Source of the DNA: Chitinimonas koreensis
GTDB taxonomy: Bacteria > Pseudomonadota > Gammaproteobacteria > Burkholderiales > Chitinimonadaceae
DNA length: 64,000 bases
Reading direction: 5' to 3'
Assembly: GCF_014353015.1 (NCBI RefSeq)
Contig: NZ_CP060704.1
Location: forward strand, 2,505,001 to 2,569,000
The notes beneath the pieces were generated by a model. It made no database searches and was not told where the DNA came from. It saw nothing but the letters and a program-made list of their open reading frames with translations. The translations under genes were made by a program, and so were the position numbers. This document shows positions 47,026 through 54,617 of the stretch, in pieces (within the stretch, counting starts at the first letter, position 1; every line of letters begins with the position of its first letter).

Positions 47026-47049
47026 AGCCCGGCATTGCCGGGCTTTTTT
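47026..47049 (+). terminator. rho-independent terminator near the left prophage end
   Basis: AGCCCGGC / GCCGGGCT arms with a three-base loop are followed by six T on the plus strand. In the circular phage form it would lie just downstream of the repressor gene. Confidence 0.8.
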
Positions 47050-47077
47050 CATACATGACCGGATGAGGATTTGTGAC

Positions 47078-47545
47078 ATGACACTGAAAAACATTCCGCA
47101 CTGCCCTGGCGTCAATCCTGGTGACGTATGGGCCGTGGCCGCAGCTCAAACGCCCCACGTGCTGGCTAGACGGTATGACGTTCGAACGACTCAGATGCGC
47201 GCTTGGCTGTCGGGCGACGAGCCTATGCCTCGGATGCTCTATGAGCTACTGGCATTCCGCGTGCGATGCGTGTTGCCATCAACGGCCGGGCTATGGGCCG
47301 GCTGGACGGTCGAGGGAGGCGAACGGCTGAACGGCCCCGGCATAGAGCACCGCGGTGGCATCCACTGGAGCGATGTCTACAACTTGCCGGAATATCGCCG
47401 AGCCAACCGACTGGCCGAGCGGCAAGCGGAACTCATCGAGCGGCTGATGAAGGAAAACCGATTCTACCGGCGCCAGTGCGAACTGGAATCGAGACATGCA
47501 GGCCTACTGCGTCTGATGATAGACGGACCGCCAAAGCGGCTATAG
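47078..47545 (+). CDS. phage DNA-binding protein, DUF3653-like
   Basis: The start at 47078 (MTLKNIPHCPGVNPGDVWAV) has GAGGAT ten bases upstream; 155 aa. Residues ~28-58 form a helix-turn-helix-like unit (VLARRYDVRTTQMRAWLSGD). Residues ~75-105 have the WxGW pattern (GLWAGWTVEGGERLNGPGIE) seen in DUF3653 proteins of Xanthomonas-type filamentous phages. A C-terminal coiled coil follows (RLAERQAELIERLMKENRFY). Probably regulatory. Confidence 0.7.
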   Translation: MTLKNIPHCPGVNPGDVWAVAAAQTPHVLARRYDVRTTQMRAWLSGDEPMPRMLYELLAFRVRCVLPSTAGLWAGWTVEGGERLNGPGIEHRGGIHWSDVYNLPEYRRANRLAERQAELIERLMKENRFYRRQCELESRHAGLLRLMIDGPPKRL

Positions 47546-47568
47546 CCAATGCGGCACAAGCCTCCTAA

Positions 47569-48075
47569 TTAGCGCGAGTTTCCAATTCCAACAATAACGA
47601 GGCAGGCTTCGCGGCCAATTAAAGGTTCATGGCTCCCATTCCTCAAGTAACACTTGCACTGACGGCCGTCTGGAAAATAGCGACAAGAGCTAATATTCCA
47701 AAGGGAATCGACGAGTCGGCGCTGAACCGAAGAGAGAATGGACGGGTCCGGAACTTTGTAGCCCTGCGTCGGAGAAAGGATTATATCTTCGGGGGATTTT
47801 ACGTAGCAGCTGCTGCGGTGGCGGGCGGCGTCAGCAGGAATTCTGCAATCAAAAACCTCAAGATCGCGCTGTTTTAAAGACTTAGATGATGTTGACGAAA
47901 TGAAAGAGTCAGGAAGATTGCAATCCGACTTGTATTTGATTGCATCAGTCGGGTTATTGCAATCTATCTTTTTCACTTTTGCCATAAATTCCGGGTTTGA
48001 GTAATCAACAAGAACATCTGAATAGGCGTGCGTCTGAAAAAATAAAGCCAATGAAAAAAAGAAAGCGCGCTTCAT
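47569..48075 (-). CDS. secreted Cys-rich phage cargo protein
   Basis: The start at 48075 (MKRAFFFSLALFFQTHAYS) is a clear signal peptide after GGGAGGG; 168 aa. Its AT-rich codons differ from the neighbours. The mature part contains two related segments, IDCNNPTDAIKYKSDC and FDCRIPADAARHRSSC, about 35 residues apart, plus more cysteines near the end (CRYFPDGRQCKCYLRN). It faces the early genes and is not part of the usual inovirus core, so it is probably a cargo gene. Function unknown. Confidence 0.75.
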   Translation of the reverse strand: MKRAFFFSLALFFQTHAYSDVLVDYSNPEFMAKVKKIDCNNPTDAIKYKSDCNLPDSFISSTSSKSLKQRDLEVFDCRIPADAARHRSSCYVKSPEDIILSPTQGYKVPDPSILSSVQRRLVDSLWNISSCRYFPDGRQCKCYLRNGSHEPLIGREACLVIVGIGNSR

Positions 48076-48159
48076 GGTCCCTCCCCTTGTGCGTAGTTTT
48101 AGAGAGTGTAGCGGCGCCCGCGCAAAAGCTGCCAGCTCAAACCAGCCGCCCCACCTGCA

Positions 48160-48197
48160 GCACTCCCGCCCCACTCCCTCTAGGTGGCGGAGAGTGC
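48160..48197. other. stable hairpin, candidate phage origin or packaging signal
   Basis: Left arm GCACTCCCGCC and right arm GGCGGAGAGTGC pair with one bulge around a 15-base loop, in the 280-base gap between the cargo gene and the early genes. Filamentous phages keep origin and packaging hairpins in such gaps. Confidence 0.4.
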
Positions 48198-48355
48198 TCC
48201 CTACGCCGCCGAAATATCAACGACCGCCCGACGGCCACTACGTGACCGACGGATCGATCGTTGACATTTCGTCGGCTACGGAAGCGGGTGGCCGCATGAG
48301 GGGTGGGGGGGTGACCATCCAAAAGGATGGCACCGGCTACCAAGGAGACGCGGCG

Positions 48356-48706
48356 ATGGCAAAGCAAATCTGGACGGCGGAATTCGTGGCTCGGCAACTG
48401 GTGTTGCCGTTCGACGAGGAATTCGTGCTCCTCGCGCAGCAGGCCGGCAAGGCCATCAAGCGCAAGGCGGCAGAGATCAAAGTCATCGTGCGCGAGATCG
48501 TGCGCGAGGTACCGGTCGAGACCATCAAGACCATCGTGCGCCGCGTGGCCGTGGAAGTCGTGCGCGAGGTACGGGTGGAAGTCGTCCAGACCGTGGAAGT
48601 GGTGAAGCCGGCCCCTGCCCTGGCGCCGCTCTCCCCTGTCCAGCATCTCGCAGCGGCATGGCGCGGATTTACTGATTACGTAAGCAAGAAATGGGGACGG
48701 AAATGA
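48356..48706 (+). CDS. phage protein of unknown function, amphipathic Val/Arg helix
   Basis: The ATG at 48356 follows CAAGGAG; 116 aa. The N-terminus (TAEFVARQLVLPFDEEFVLL) is mixed. The centre is a long repeat of I/V-V-R-E and V-E (EIKVIVREIVREVPVETIKT, VVREVRVEVVQTVEVV), giving an amphipathic helix or coiled coil. No family recognised. It overlaps the next gene by 16 bases. Confidence 0.65.
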   Translation: MAKQIWTAEFVARQLVLPFDEEFVLLAQQAGKAIKRKAAEIKVIVREIVREVPVETIKTIVRRVAVEVVREVRVEVVQTVEVVKPAPALAPLSPVQHLAAAWRGFTDYVSKKWGRK

Positions 48707-49017
48707 AGGACAAGCACGACCGCATGACCGTCGGGCTTCCCGGCGTCGAGACCAAGCGCCGGGGGCGCCCGCCCAAGTATGCAACCGACGAGGCGCGCGA
48801 GAAGGCGCGGCGCGAGCAAGTACGCAACGCCGTTGCACGGCACCGGACAACAACAGGCGAAGACAACATCGAGGCGCTGCGGCAGGCGGTAAAGCGGATT
48901 GCTTGGGAGCTGAAGAGACACGGCAAGGCAAGCGAGCCACTACCGCCGAAATCAAGGATGGAGAACTGGGCGAAAGAGCTTGAGGAGGCGCTAGAACGCA
49001 GTCGAAACAAAGGCTGA
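48691..49017 (+). CDS. small basic phage protein with AT-hook-like motif
   Basis: 108 aa. It contains KRRGRPPKYATDEAREKARR, where RGRPPK resembles an AT-hook, followed by a charged helix (NIEALRQAVKRIAWELKRHG). Probably DNA-binding and regulatory. The start at 48691 lies within the end of the previous gene; the in-frame ATG at 48703 is equally possible. Confidence 0.65.
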   Translation: MGTEMKDKHDRMTVGLPGVETKRRGRPPKYATDEAREKARREQVRNAVARHRTTTGEDNIEALRQAVKRIAWELKRHGKASEPLPPKSRMENWAKELEEALERSRNKG

Positions 49018-49087
49018 ATTTTTGATTACGTAATGGAAAAAACGCGGAACAGGCCGCACAATCAACAAACCAAGGAGTCCCAAGCAC

Positions 49088-49363
49088 ATGAGCACTGTCA
49101 CGTTCGATACGCACCAGTTCGTCAAGAAGCTAACCGCCGCCGGCGCAAGCGACCAGCTCGCCGAAGCATTGGTCGAAGCCCAGAAGGAAGCCATCGGCGA
49201 GGCACTGGGCGCCAAAGAGCTGGCCACGAAGCGCGACCTTAAAGAGCTCGAGATCAAGCTCGAACTGAAGATCGCCGAGAGCAAGGCCGATATCATCCGC
49301 TGGATGGTCGGAGCGCTGCTTGCGCAGAGCGGCATCATCGCCGCACTGGTGAAACTGCTGTAG
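49088..49363 (+). CDS. CCDC90/DUF1640-like coiled-coil protein
   Basis: 91 aa after AAGGAGTC. The pattern FDTHQFVKKLTAAGASDQLA, then ATKRDLKELEIKLELKIAES and a C-terminal hydrophobic helix (IIRWMVGALLAQSGIIAALV) is that of DUF1640/CCDC90 proteins, which are frequent in phages and of unknown function. It is followed directly by a strong terminator. Confidence 0.8.
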   Translation: MSTVTFDTHQFVKKLTAAGASDQLAEALVEAQKEAIGEALGAKELATKRDLKELEIKLELKIAESKADIIRWMVGALLAQSGIIAALVKLL

Positions 49364-49376
49364 CCCGTCCGCAGCC

Positions 49377-49414
49377 GAAAAGCAAAAGGCCCCAATCGGG
49401 GCCTTTTTGCTTTT
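49377..49414 (+). terminator. strong bidirectional rho-independent terminator
   Basis: GGCCCC-AATC-GGGGCC with flanking AAAAGCAAAA and TTTTTGCTTTT. It ends the early plus-strand transcript and can also stop the converging methylase transcript. Confidence 0.92.
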
Positions 49415-49481
49415 AGGACATCGCGACCAAATTCTTACGATTTTCGTAATTCGTGACTAGGTCACAGACCCGTAGATCCAG

Positions 49482-49527
49482 CATAGACGCGGGCGCCTAT
49501 GCTGCAGCACAGACGGCGCCATCTATG
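49482..49527. repeat. two CATAG-N10-CTATG dyads downstream of the methylase
   Basis: CATAG-ACGCGGGCGC-CTATG at 49482-49501 and CACAG-ACGGCGCCAT-CTATG at 49508-49527. The second overlaps the methylase stop codon. Four more copies lie on the other side of the gene. Confidence 0.65.
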
Positions 49528-50209
49528 CCGCGTCGGCTTGAAGGAGCGCAGCTAAGACCGCCACACGTTCAGCGGCCGGCAGCTTGGCGTAGTCGGCAGC
49601 CCACCGCGCAGCCTTGCGCTTGATGCGCTGGCGATCGGTGAAATCCCGGCCGGCATAGGTCGCCCAGTGCGCCGCGGCCGGATCGAAGCTCATCCACAGC
49701 TTTTCAGTGCGAGGACCGCCCCGAGTCATCACCTGAAATTCGAGCGTGCGCCAGTCTGGCAGCAGCGAGTCATACAAGGCCGACGGATAGCCGGAAACCA
49801 TGACCGCAGCCCCAGCCGCCGCCCGCTCGCGCAGCTCGAACAGCAAGCACTCGTGATCGGCCGACGTGTACTCGCAGCGGTAACGCTTAAGTGACGTACG
49901 CGTGCTGTGTAAGTAGGGCGGGTCGGCATAGATCAAGACGCGGCCAGCGTCGTCATAGTCGAATCGCTGAAGAAAACCGACCGCATCGCACTCGTGCAAC
50001 TCGATGCTGTGCGAGTCATCCAGCTCGGCCCGGAAGGCATGGATGGCGTGGCCGTCCAGATCCACGCCGATCGATCGAGCAGCCCGAGGCTTACGCAGCA
50101 TCACCGCGCCGCCGCCAAGATGCGTCTCGATATACGTGTCATGCGGCGGCATCGACGCGATGATCGCCTGATACGCGCCACTAGCGGCTTTCGATCCTAA
50201 GTAGCTCAT
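49523..50209 (-). CDS. DNA adenine methylase, D12 class (phage-borne)
   Basis: 228 aa. Starts MSYLGSKAASGAYQAIIASM, the SAM-binding region of D12/Dam-type enzymes, with ETHLGGGAVMLRKP and the catalytic motif ADPPYLHSTR. No partner nuclease is seen, so it is an orphan methylase, probably protecting phage DNA or tuning host expression. Recognition sequence unknown. Bracketed by CATAG dyads, it may be a separate cassette within the phage. Confidence 0.9.
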   Translation of the reverse strand: MSYLGSKAASGAYQAIIASMPPHDTYIETHLGGGAVMLRKPRAARSIGVDLDGHAIHAFRAELDDSHSIELHECDAVGFLQRFDYDDAGRVLIYADPPYLHSTRTSLKRYRCEYTSADHECLLFELRERAAAGAAVMVSGYPSALYDSLLPDWRTLEFQVMTRGGPRTEKLWMSFDPAAAHWATYAGRDFTDRQRIKRKAARWAADYAKLPAAERVAVLAALLQADAA

Positions 50210-50220
50210 TCAAGATCCCA

Positions 50221-50340
50221 CATAGTCAGATGTATCTATGCAAGATCGAGCTCGCATAGACGCGACCGGCTATGCCGGCCAGCATAGCCGCCGCCGACTA
50301 TGGTCGACGGCAGCGAGGCTTATAGACACGAGCATCTATG
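50221..50340. repeat. four CATAG-N10-CTATG dyads upstream of the methylase
   Basis: Copies at 50221-50240, 50255-50274, 50283-50302 and 50321-50340 (the last begins TATAG). Each has a ten-base spacer, and they start 34, 28 and 38 bases apart. They fill the gap between the Zot stop and the methylase start. Confidence 0.7.
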
Positions 50341-50350
50341 CTCGAGCGAA

Positions 50351-51486
50351 TCAGTAGACAGCCCAGCCGAGCGGGCCTTTGCCCAGATCGCGCGGGAGTG
50401 GGGCGCCGTCGGGTTGCTGCGGCACCCGCCGCTGATCCGCGCTTGCAAGCTGCTGCGACTGGCCGGCCGAGGTCGCCGGCGCAGGCCCGTTCGGCTGGAG
50501 CCCGCCGCCCTTATGGCTGTCGTCGAACCAGCCGTACCGGACGATTTGCTGGCAGATGTCGAGGCGCATACCCACGATGACGGTGCCCTGCTGCGTGTAG
50601 CACGTGCAGCGGGCGGCCTGCCGGGCGGACTGGATGCAGGCCGCCGGCTTGGGCGCGTCCTGCGGCGCGGTGACGCCGTCGTAGACCGGCGCCGTGTGCG
50701 GCAGGCCCGCGATCCTGGCCCGGCGGGCGTCGAACCAGTCCTCGGGCCGCGCCGCCCTCGGCCCGCCCGGCCCGCTCGGCCCGCCTTGCGCTCCGCCGCC
50801 CGCGCCGCCCTGCTGCTGGCCCTTCGCCTCGCCCCCGCCCTTGTCCCGGTCCATCAGCGCAGCCATGCGCCCCGCGAACATCCCCATCGCCGCCAGCCCA
50901 CCAGCAACGCACCCCCACCCCAGGCCAGCTTACGCCACGGCAGATCCAGCTTGTGCGTATGCAGCTCGGCCGACACGTACCAGCTATAGACCTCCTTCGG
51001 GTACGGCCACGGTCGCTGGACCGCGTCCTTGAAATCGGCGCGGCTCAAGTTAGGCGACGCCGGGCTGAACTCGCTGATCATGGCCCGCTGACCGCCGAAC
51101 ATACGCTTCACGTGGTAGTGCTTCTCGACCAGATCGCGCACGTAGGGATCAATCAACGACGGCCGCTGCGTGATCAAGTAGACGTCGAGGCCGCCGTGAC
51201 GGTGGGTCGCGACCTTGGCCACGAACTCCGGTACCCGCTCACCGCTTTTCCGCTTCTCGAACAGGTATTGCGCCTCATCGAGCACGACAATCGCACCGGG
51301 CGGAAAATCGAACCAGCGCTTCGGGTCTTCGAAATGCTCCCAATCAAGAACCTCCTTGCCCTTATCGGTCAAGTTGATTCCGTTGTAATAAACCTTGCGC
51401 TCCTCCTTTGTCGCGCGCTCGTGAATATGCTTGAGCGCAAAGAGAGTCTTGCCGTTTCCCGGAAGGCCGGTAATCAGGATGAACAT
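50351..51486 (-). CDS. Zot-like phage assembly ATPase (pI), one frameshift
   Basis: The N-terminal ATPase reads FILITGLPGNGKTLFALKHI (Walker A) and GAIVVLDEAQYLFEKRKSGE (Walker B), then VYLITQRPSLIDPYVRDLVE. One missing G near 50898 splits the gene; restored, it reads ALLVGLAAMGMFAGRMAALM as a membrane helix and continues to a Gly/Gln-rich periplasmic domain with a Cys pair, 378 aa in all. Zot/pI proteins span the inner membrane and drive filamentous phage extrusion. Confidence 0.9.
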
Positions 51487-51489
51487 GGT

Positions 51490-51813
51490 TTACCCCTTAT
51501 TCAGACGAGCGCTAATAAAAGAGCCGGCCTTTGACATGCCGTCCATTGCAAGGCGTGCAGCAAATCCCGCGAAGACGATAGAAAAGGCGGTGCCGAGCTT
51601 TGCTATTGACGCAATCGCCAGGAATTCGGCAGGCAATTCGGCGATGCGGGCAACGATAAACGCCTTGGCCGAATCAAGGCCGGCTTGCACGCCGGTCATC
51701 GTGACGAACGAAATGCCGAGCGCGGCGATGATCCGGCCGACTACAGCGATAACCGCGTCGCTGACCAATAAGCCAACGAGCCAGCGGCCGAGCAATGAAA
51801 GAATCGCGGGCAT
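51490..51813 (-). CDS. DUF2523-type minor coat protein (pVI-like)
   Basis: 107 aa with three hydrophobic segments (LGRWLVGLLVSDAVIAVVGR, FLAIASIAKLGTAFSIVFAG). Size, hydrophobicity and position between adsorption protein and Zot are those of the DUF2523 protein of inoviruses, thought to cap the virion end with pIII. Confidence 0.88.
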   Translation of the reverse strand: MPAILSLLGRWLVGLLVSDAVIAVVGRIIAALGISFVTMTGVQAGLDSAKAFIVARIAELPAEFLAIASIAKLGTAFSIVFAGFAARLAMDGMSKAGSFISARLNKG

Positions 51814-51816
51814 GTT

Positions 51817-53391
51817 TTACCTCTTTCCGAATGCAATGAATGACGCAATCATCGTCGCGACGATCAACACGAACGGGCCGACCAGTTCGGCATAGCGACA
51901 AACGGCAATCCACGGGATTTCGATAGAGCGCTGATAACCCATGATGTCGAGATCGACGCGCCGAGGAGCCGGGCACTCAGCCGAGGCCGTGCCGAATAGC
52001 GGCGTCGCGCTGGCGCCGGACATGGTAAAACCGAAATCCATGGTTTCGCCCTGCTTGCTGCCGCCGGGCAGGTATTGCATCCCCGGGTCCTGGCCGGCCA
52101 GAGCCTTTTCCCCGGCCTGGACGATGGGATCGGCGCCGCTGGGGGTGAGTGCGCAAATCGTCTCGTGCTGCTGTTTGGCGATAGCACATTGAATCGCATC
52201 GCCCGTGCACGAAAAACCCGCCGAGCAACTGCCGCCAAATTGACTCCCTTTGCATTTCAGGTCGTCCTTGAATTGCGTGCAGTACGCCGTCGTCGGAGCT
52301 GAGCACGTCGGGTCCGACGGATTCACGGAGCAGTGCTCGACTTGCGTGCATTTAGGCAATGACGGATTGGCAACGCAGTCTTGAACGTCCTTTTCCCGGC
52401 ATTGAGAATCGTCAGGGTGCGTAGAGCAATACTCAGGCTGACCCGGTACGCATGACGGATGGTCGGGATTCTGGCGACAAAAGTCGGCATTACCAGGAGC
52501 GCAGCTAGGCGAGTTCGGTTTCAGTGAGCAATAGCGCTCGCTACCCGGAATGCACGCGTAGGCCTTGGTATTCGCCTTGCAAAATTCCTCGCCACCTTCC
52601 GAGCACGTGGCCTCATATTGATGCTGCTTGCAGTATTCTGTTTGATTCGGGTTTTCGGCATCGGCGTGAGCGCAATAGCCATGACCCTGGACATAAGTAA
52701 ATTTTTGATTTGCCCCGCAATCAGCTTGTGATTGCGGATACGTCATATCGCCATCGGCCGGGTTTTTATCGCCAATCGAATTGCTGCCGCCCTCGCATTT
52801 GGCGCCGGTATTAGTGGCGGTGCCGGCGCCAAAAACGCCTTTGGAAATAGTGCCGTTAATTGACTGATAGGCCATGTTGGCGCCTGAAATGGACACCAAG
52901 CAACCGCCAATGCACCCCCTGTTGCCGTTGGCTTTTAAATCATCAAGGGTCATGGCAGTCGATTTGTTTTTTAGGTCAGTAGATTGCCCGCTGGTGCACT
53001 CCGGTTCAGGCTCAGGATCTTTAGGCGGATAACACATGTCATTCCATGCCAGCTCCCCAGGTAAGCAAGCCTTTGAGGTCTTAACGGTCTGAGTAATCCC
53101 GAAGGCGTCGCCCCCTTGGACTAGTCGACAAATGCCGTACTGGCCACCGGCTTCCCATATTTTACTAATTGCAGGGCACAAGTCCTGTGGCGTGCTGCGG
53201 CATATGTTAGAGCCGTAGGGGTCGCAATAAACAATAACAGGCGTTTCGGATGGGGCGTGCCCTCGGCAATAATCATACCCAACGGGAAATCCGGCTGGCG
53301 TCGACGTACACTCGGCTGCAAAGGCCGAATGAGCCAATAACACCATCGCCAAAATCAAAAATGGGCGAATCAGTCTGAAAAGATAATCCAT
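51817..53391 (-). CDS. phage adsorption protein (pIII-like) with Cys repeats
   Basis: 524 aa. Signal peptide (PFLILAMVLLAHSAFAAECT), an N-terminal Cys-containing domain, a Gly/Thr/Asn-rich middle, then about eight tandem ~20-residue units of the form FC-x-Q/N-NP-x2-PSC-x-PG (for example DFCRQNPDHPSCVPGQPEYC). The C-terminus has a membrane anchor (FVLILIV-like segment GPFVLIVATMIASFIAFGKR). This layout is that of the receptor-binding minor coat protein that decides host range. Confidence 0.85.
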   Translation of the reverse strand: MDYLFRLIRPFLILAMVLLAHSAFAAECTSTPAGFPVGYDYCRGHAPSETPVIVYCDPYGSNICRSTPQDLCPAISKIWEAGGQYGICRLVQGGDAFGITQTVKTSKACLPGELAWNDMCYPPKDPEPEPECTSGQSTDLKNKSTAMTLDDLKANGNRGCIGGCLVSISGANMAYQSINGTISKGVFGAGTATNTGAKCEGGSNSIGDKNPADGDMTYPQSQADCGANQKFTYVQGHGYCAHADAENPNQTEYCKQHQYEATCSEGGEEFCKANTKAYACIPGSERYCSLKPNSPSCAPGNADFCRQNPDHPSCVPGQPEYCSTHPDDSQCREKDVQDCVANPSLPKCTQVEHCSVNPSDPTCSAPTTAYCTQFKDDLKCKGSQFGGSCSAGFSCTGDAIQCAIAKQQHETICALTPSGADPIVQAGEKALAGQDPGMQYLPGGSKQGETMDFGFTMSGASATPLFGTASAECPAPRRVDLDIMGYQRSIEIPWIAVCRYAELVGPFVLIVATMIASFIAFGKR

Positions 53392-53444
53392 GCTGCCCCC
53401 AAAAACGCCGCCATTACAAAAAGGCCAGACATAATAAGCACCCC

Positions 53445-53475
53445 AAAAAATAAAGCCCCATCAGGGGCTTTATTC
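53445..53475 (-). terminator. rho-independent terminator between coat and adsorption genes
   Basis: On the minus strand AAAGCCCC-TGAT-GGGGCTTT is followed by ATTTTTT. Inoviruses commonly place a terminator here to keep the coat transcript abundant. Confidence 0.9.
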
Positions 53476-53488
53476 GCGACGGTCGGGA

Positions 53489-53740
53489 TTAACGGCCGCC
53501 GAGCGCCGACTTCATCCAGACGAACATCTTGACGACGACCACGATCGACAGTACGGACATGCCCAGCGAAACGATGGAAACGACCACTGCCGCCATTTGC
53601 GCCAGGATGTCAGTGAGGTCGATATCGACCGTAAGAGCATGGGCATTCTGAGCGAGCATGAGCGCCGCCGCCGGAGCGGCCACGACACGCAGGATGCGGC
53701 CGGTTTCGTTGTCGAAGATGGTGACGAGCTTGTTTTTCAT
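53489..53740 (-). CDS. major coat protein (pVIII-like)
   Basis: 83 aa. A 35-residue leader ends in AQNAHA, then a 48-residue mature protein LTVDIDLTDILAQ with one membrane helix (AAVVVSIVSLGMSVLSIVVV) and a basic end (KMFVWMKSALGGR). This is the standard architecture of filamentous phage coat proteins. It lies directly upstream of the terminator. Confidence 0.9.
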   Translation of the reverse strand: MKNKLVTIFDNETGRILRVVAAPAAALMLAQNAHALTVDIDLTDILAQMAAVVVSIVSLGMSVLSIVVVVKMFVWMKSALGGR

Positions 53741-53750
53741 GATGCGATCC

Positions 53751-54032
53751 TTATTCAGAACGGAAAAGATTACGGAGCTGTTTCATACCAAACGCCACCG
53801 CCCAACAGCTCACAATTGCGATGGATACCAGCGCGCCATCACTGGCCGAAAAGGAATTGAAGAATCCGGCCAAGATGGTTTGTTGATATTCGGATTTCGT
53901 AATCAATAAATACCCCTGGCACTGGTCAGGGGCGTCCGCCGTCGGTAAGAGCGCGTAGGCCAAGGTGTTGTCGACCATGAGGACGTCGCCACCACTGGTT
54001 GCGGCTTGCGCGAGGCGGACACAAATTGGCAT
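53751..54032 (-). CDS. small phage membrane protein
   Basis: 93 aa with one strong hydrophobic segment near the C-terminus (GALVSIAIVSCWAVAFGMKQ). Its start overlaps the stop of the gene before it. Position just before the coat gene suggests a minor virion-end protein of the pVII/pIX type, but the identity is not certain. Confidence 0.7.
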   Translation of the reverse strand: MPICVRLAQAATSGGDVLMVDNTLAYALLPTADAPDQCQGYLLITKSEYQQTILAGFFNSFSASDGALVSIAIVSCWAVAFGMKQLRNLFRSE

Positions 54033-54230
54033 TCAAATTTCCCGGAAAAACGGGAAAAGGACGATATACGGCGGATCGATATAATCGATTGCAGTATCGA
54101 GCGCGGATTGCTGATTATCGAACGTGCCTGCTTCGGTAATCAGCTTGCAATAGCTGACGTCGCCATCCTCGCTCGGGCACAGGAACAATCCCGTGTCACC
54201 GTCCTGCACGATAAAAGCAGGCACGAACAT
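54033..54230 (-). CDS. small phage protein, function unknown
   Basis: 65 aa, acidic (GLFLCPSEDGDVSYCKLITE, then DTAIDYIDPPYIVLF), no signal peptide. Translationally coupled to the next gene (TGAATG). Probably cytoplasmic. Confidence 0.65.
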   Translation of the reverse strand: MFVPAFIVQDGDTGLFLCPSEDGDVSYCKLITEAGTFDNQQSALDTAIDYIDPPYIVLFPFFREI

Positions 54231-54233
54231 GAT

Positions 54234-54590
54234 TTAGCCCTCGCGCTTGCCGCCGACGGCATCGGCGACCTTGCCGACGTCCTGACGCGTTACCGGCTTG
54301 TAATCACGGACCAGTTCGCGCTTGGTCTTACCGTTCGTGACCGTTTCGAGGATCAAATCGGCTTCGTGCGGAAACGGAAGGTGCTGAATCTTGTGGAACA
54401 GGTCGGAACTGTCGTAACGGTATTCCGTAGTCGCAAAGCCCTTCGCATTGCCCCGGCTGGAATCCATCGGAACAATCACAAACAGCTTGGTGAAGTTATA
54501 AGCAGTCCCTTCAACCGTATCGTTGAAGAAATTGGCGCCGCAGACGGTGACACGAACGGTTTGAGTCGGAACGGCAAAAGACAGCGACAT
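54234..54590 (-). CDS. putative phage single-stranded DNA-binding protein (pV analogue)
   Basis: 118 aa. Beta-rich N-terminal two thirds (TVRVTVCGANFFNDTVEGTA, KLFVIVPMDSS) and a charged tail. It directly follows the Rep gene, where inoviruses encode the protein that coats new single strands. The assignment rests mainly on position and size. Confidence 0.65.
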   Translation of the reverse strand: MSLSFAVPTQTVRVTVCGANFFNDTVEGTAYNFTKLFVIVPMDSSRGNAKGFATTEYRYDSSDLFHKIQHLPFPHEADLILETVTNGKTKRELVRDYKPVTRQDVGKVADAVGGKREG

Positions 54591-54617
54591 GGCAAAAACT
54601 CCCGTGATTAAAAGGCG

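Noticed and set aside
46810..47058. Short plus-strand frame across the left attachment site
   Set aside because: As a stand-alone gene it has no support; it is of interest only as the possible continuation of the repressor frame in circular phage.
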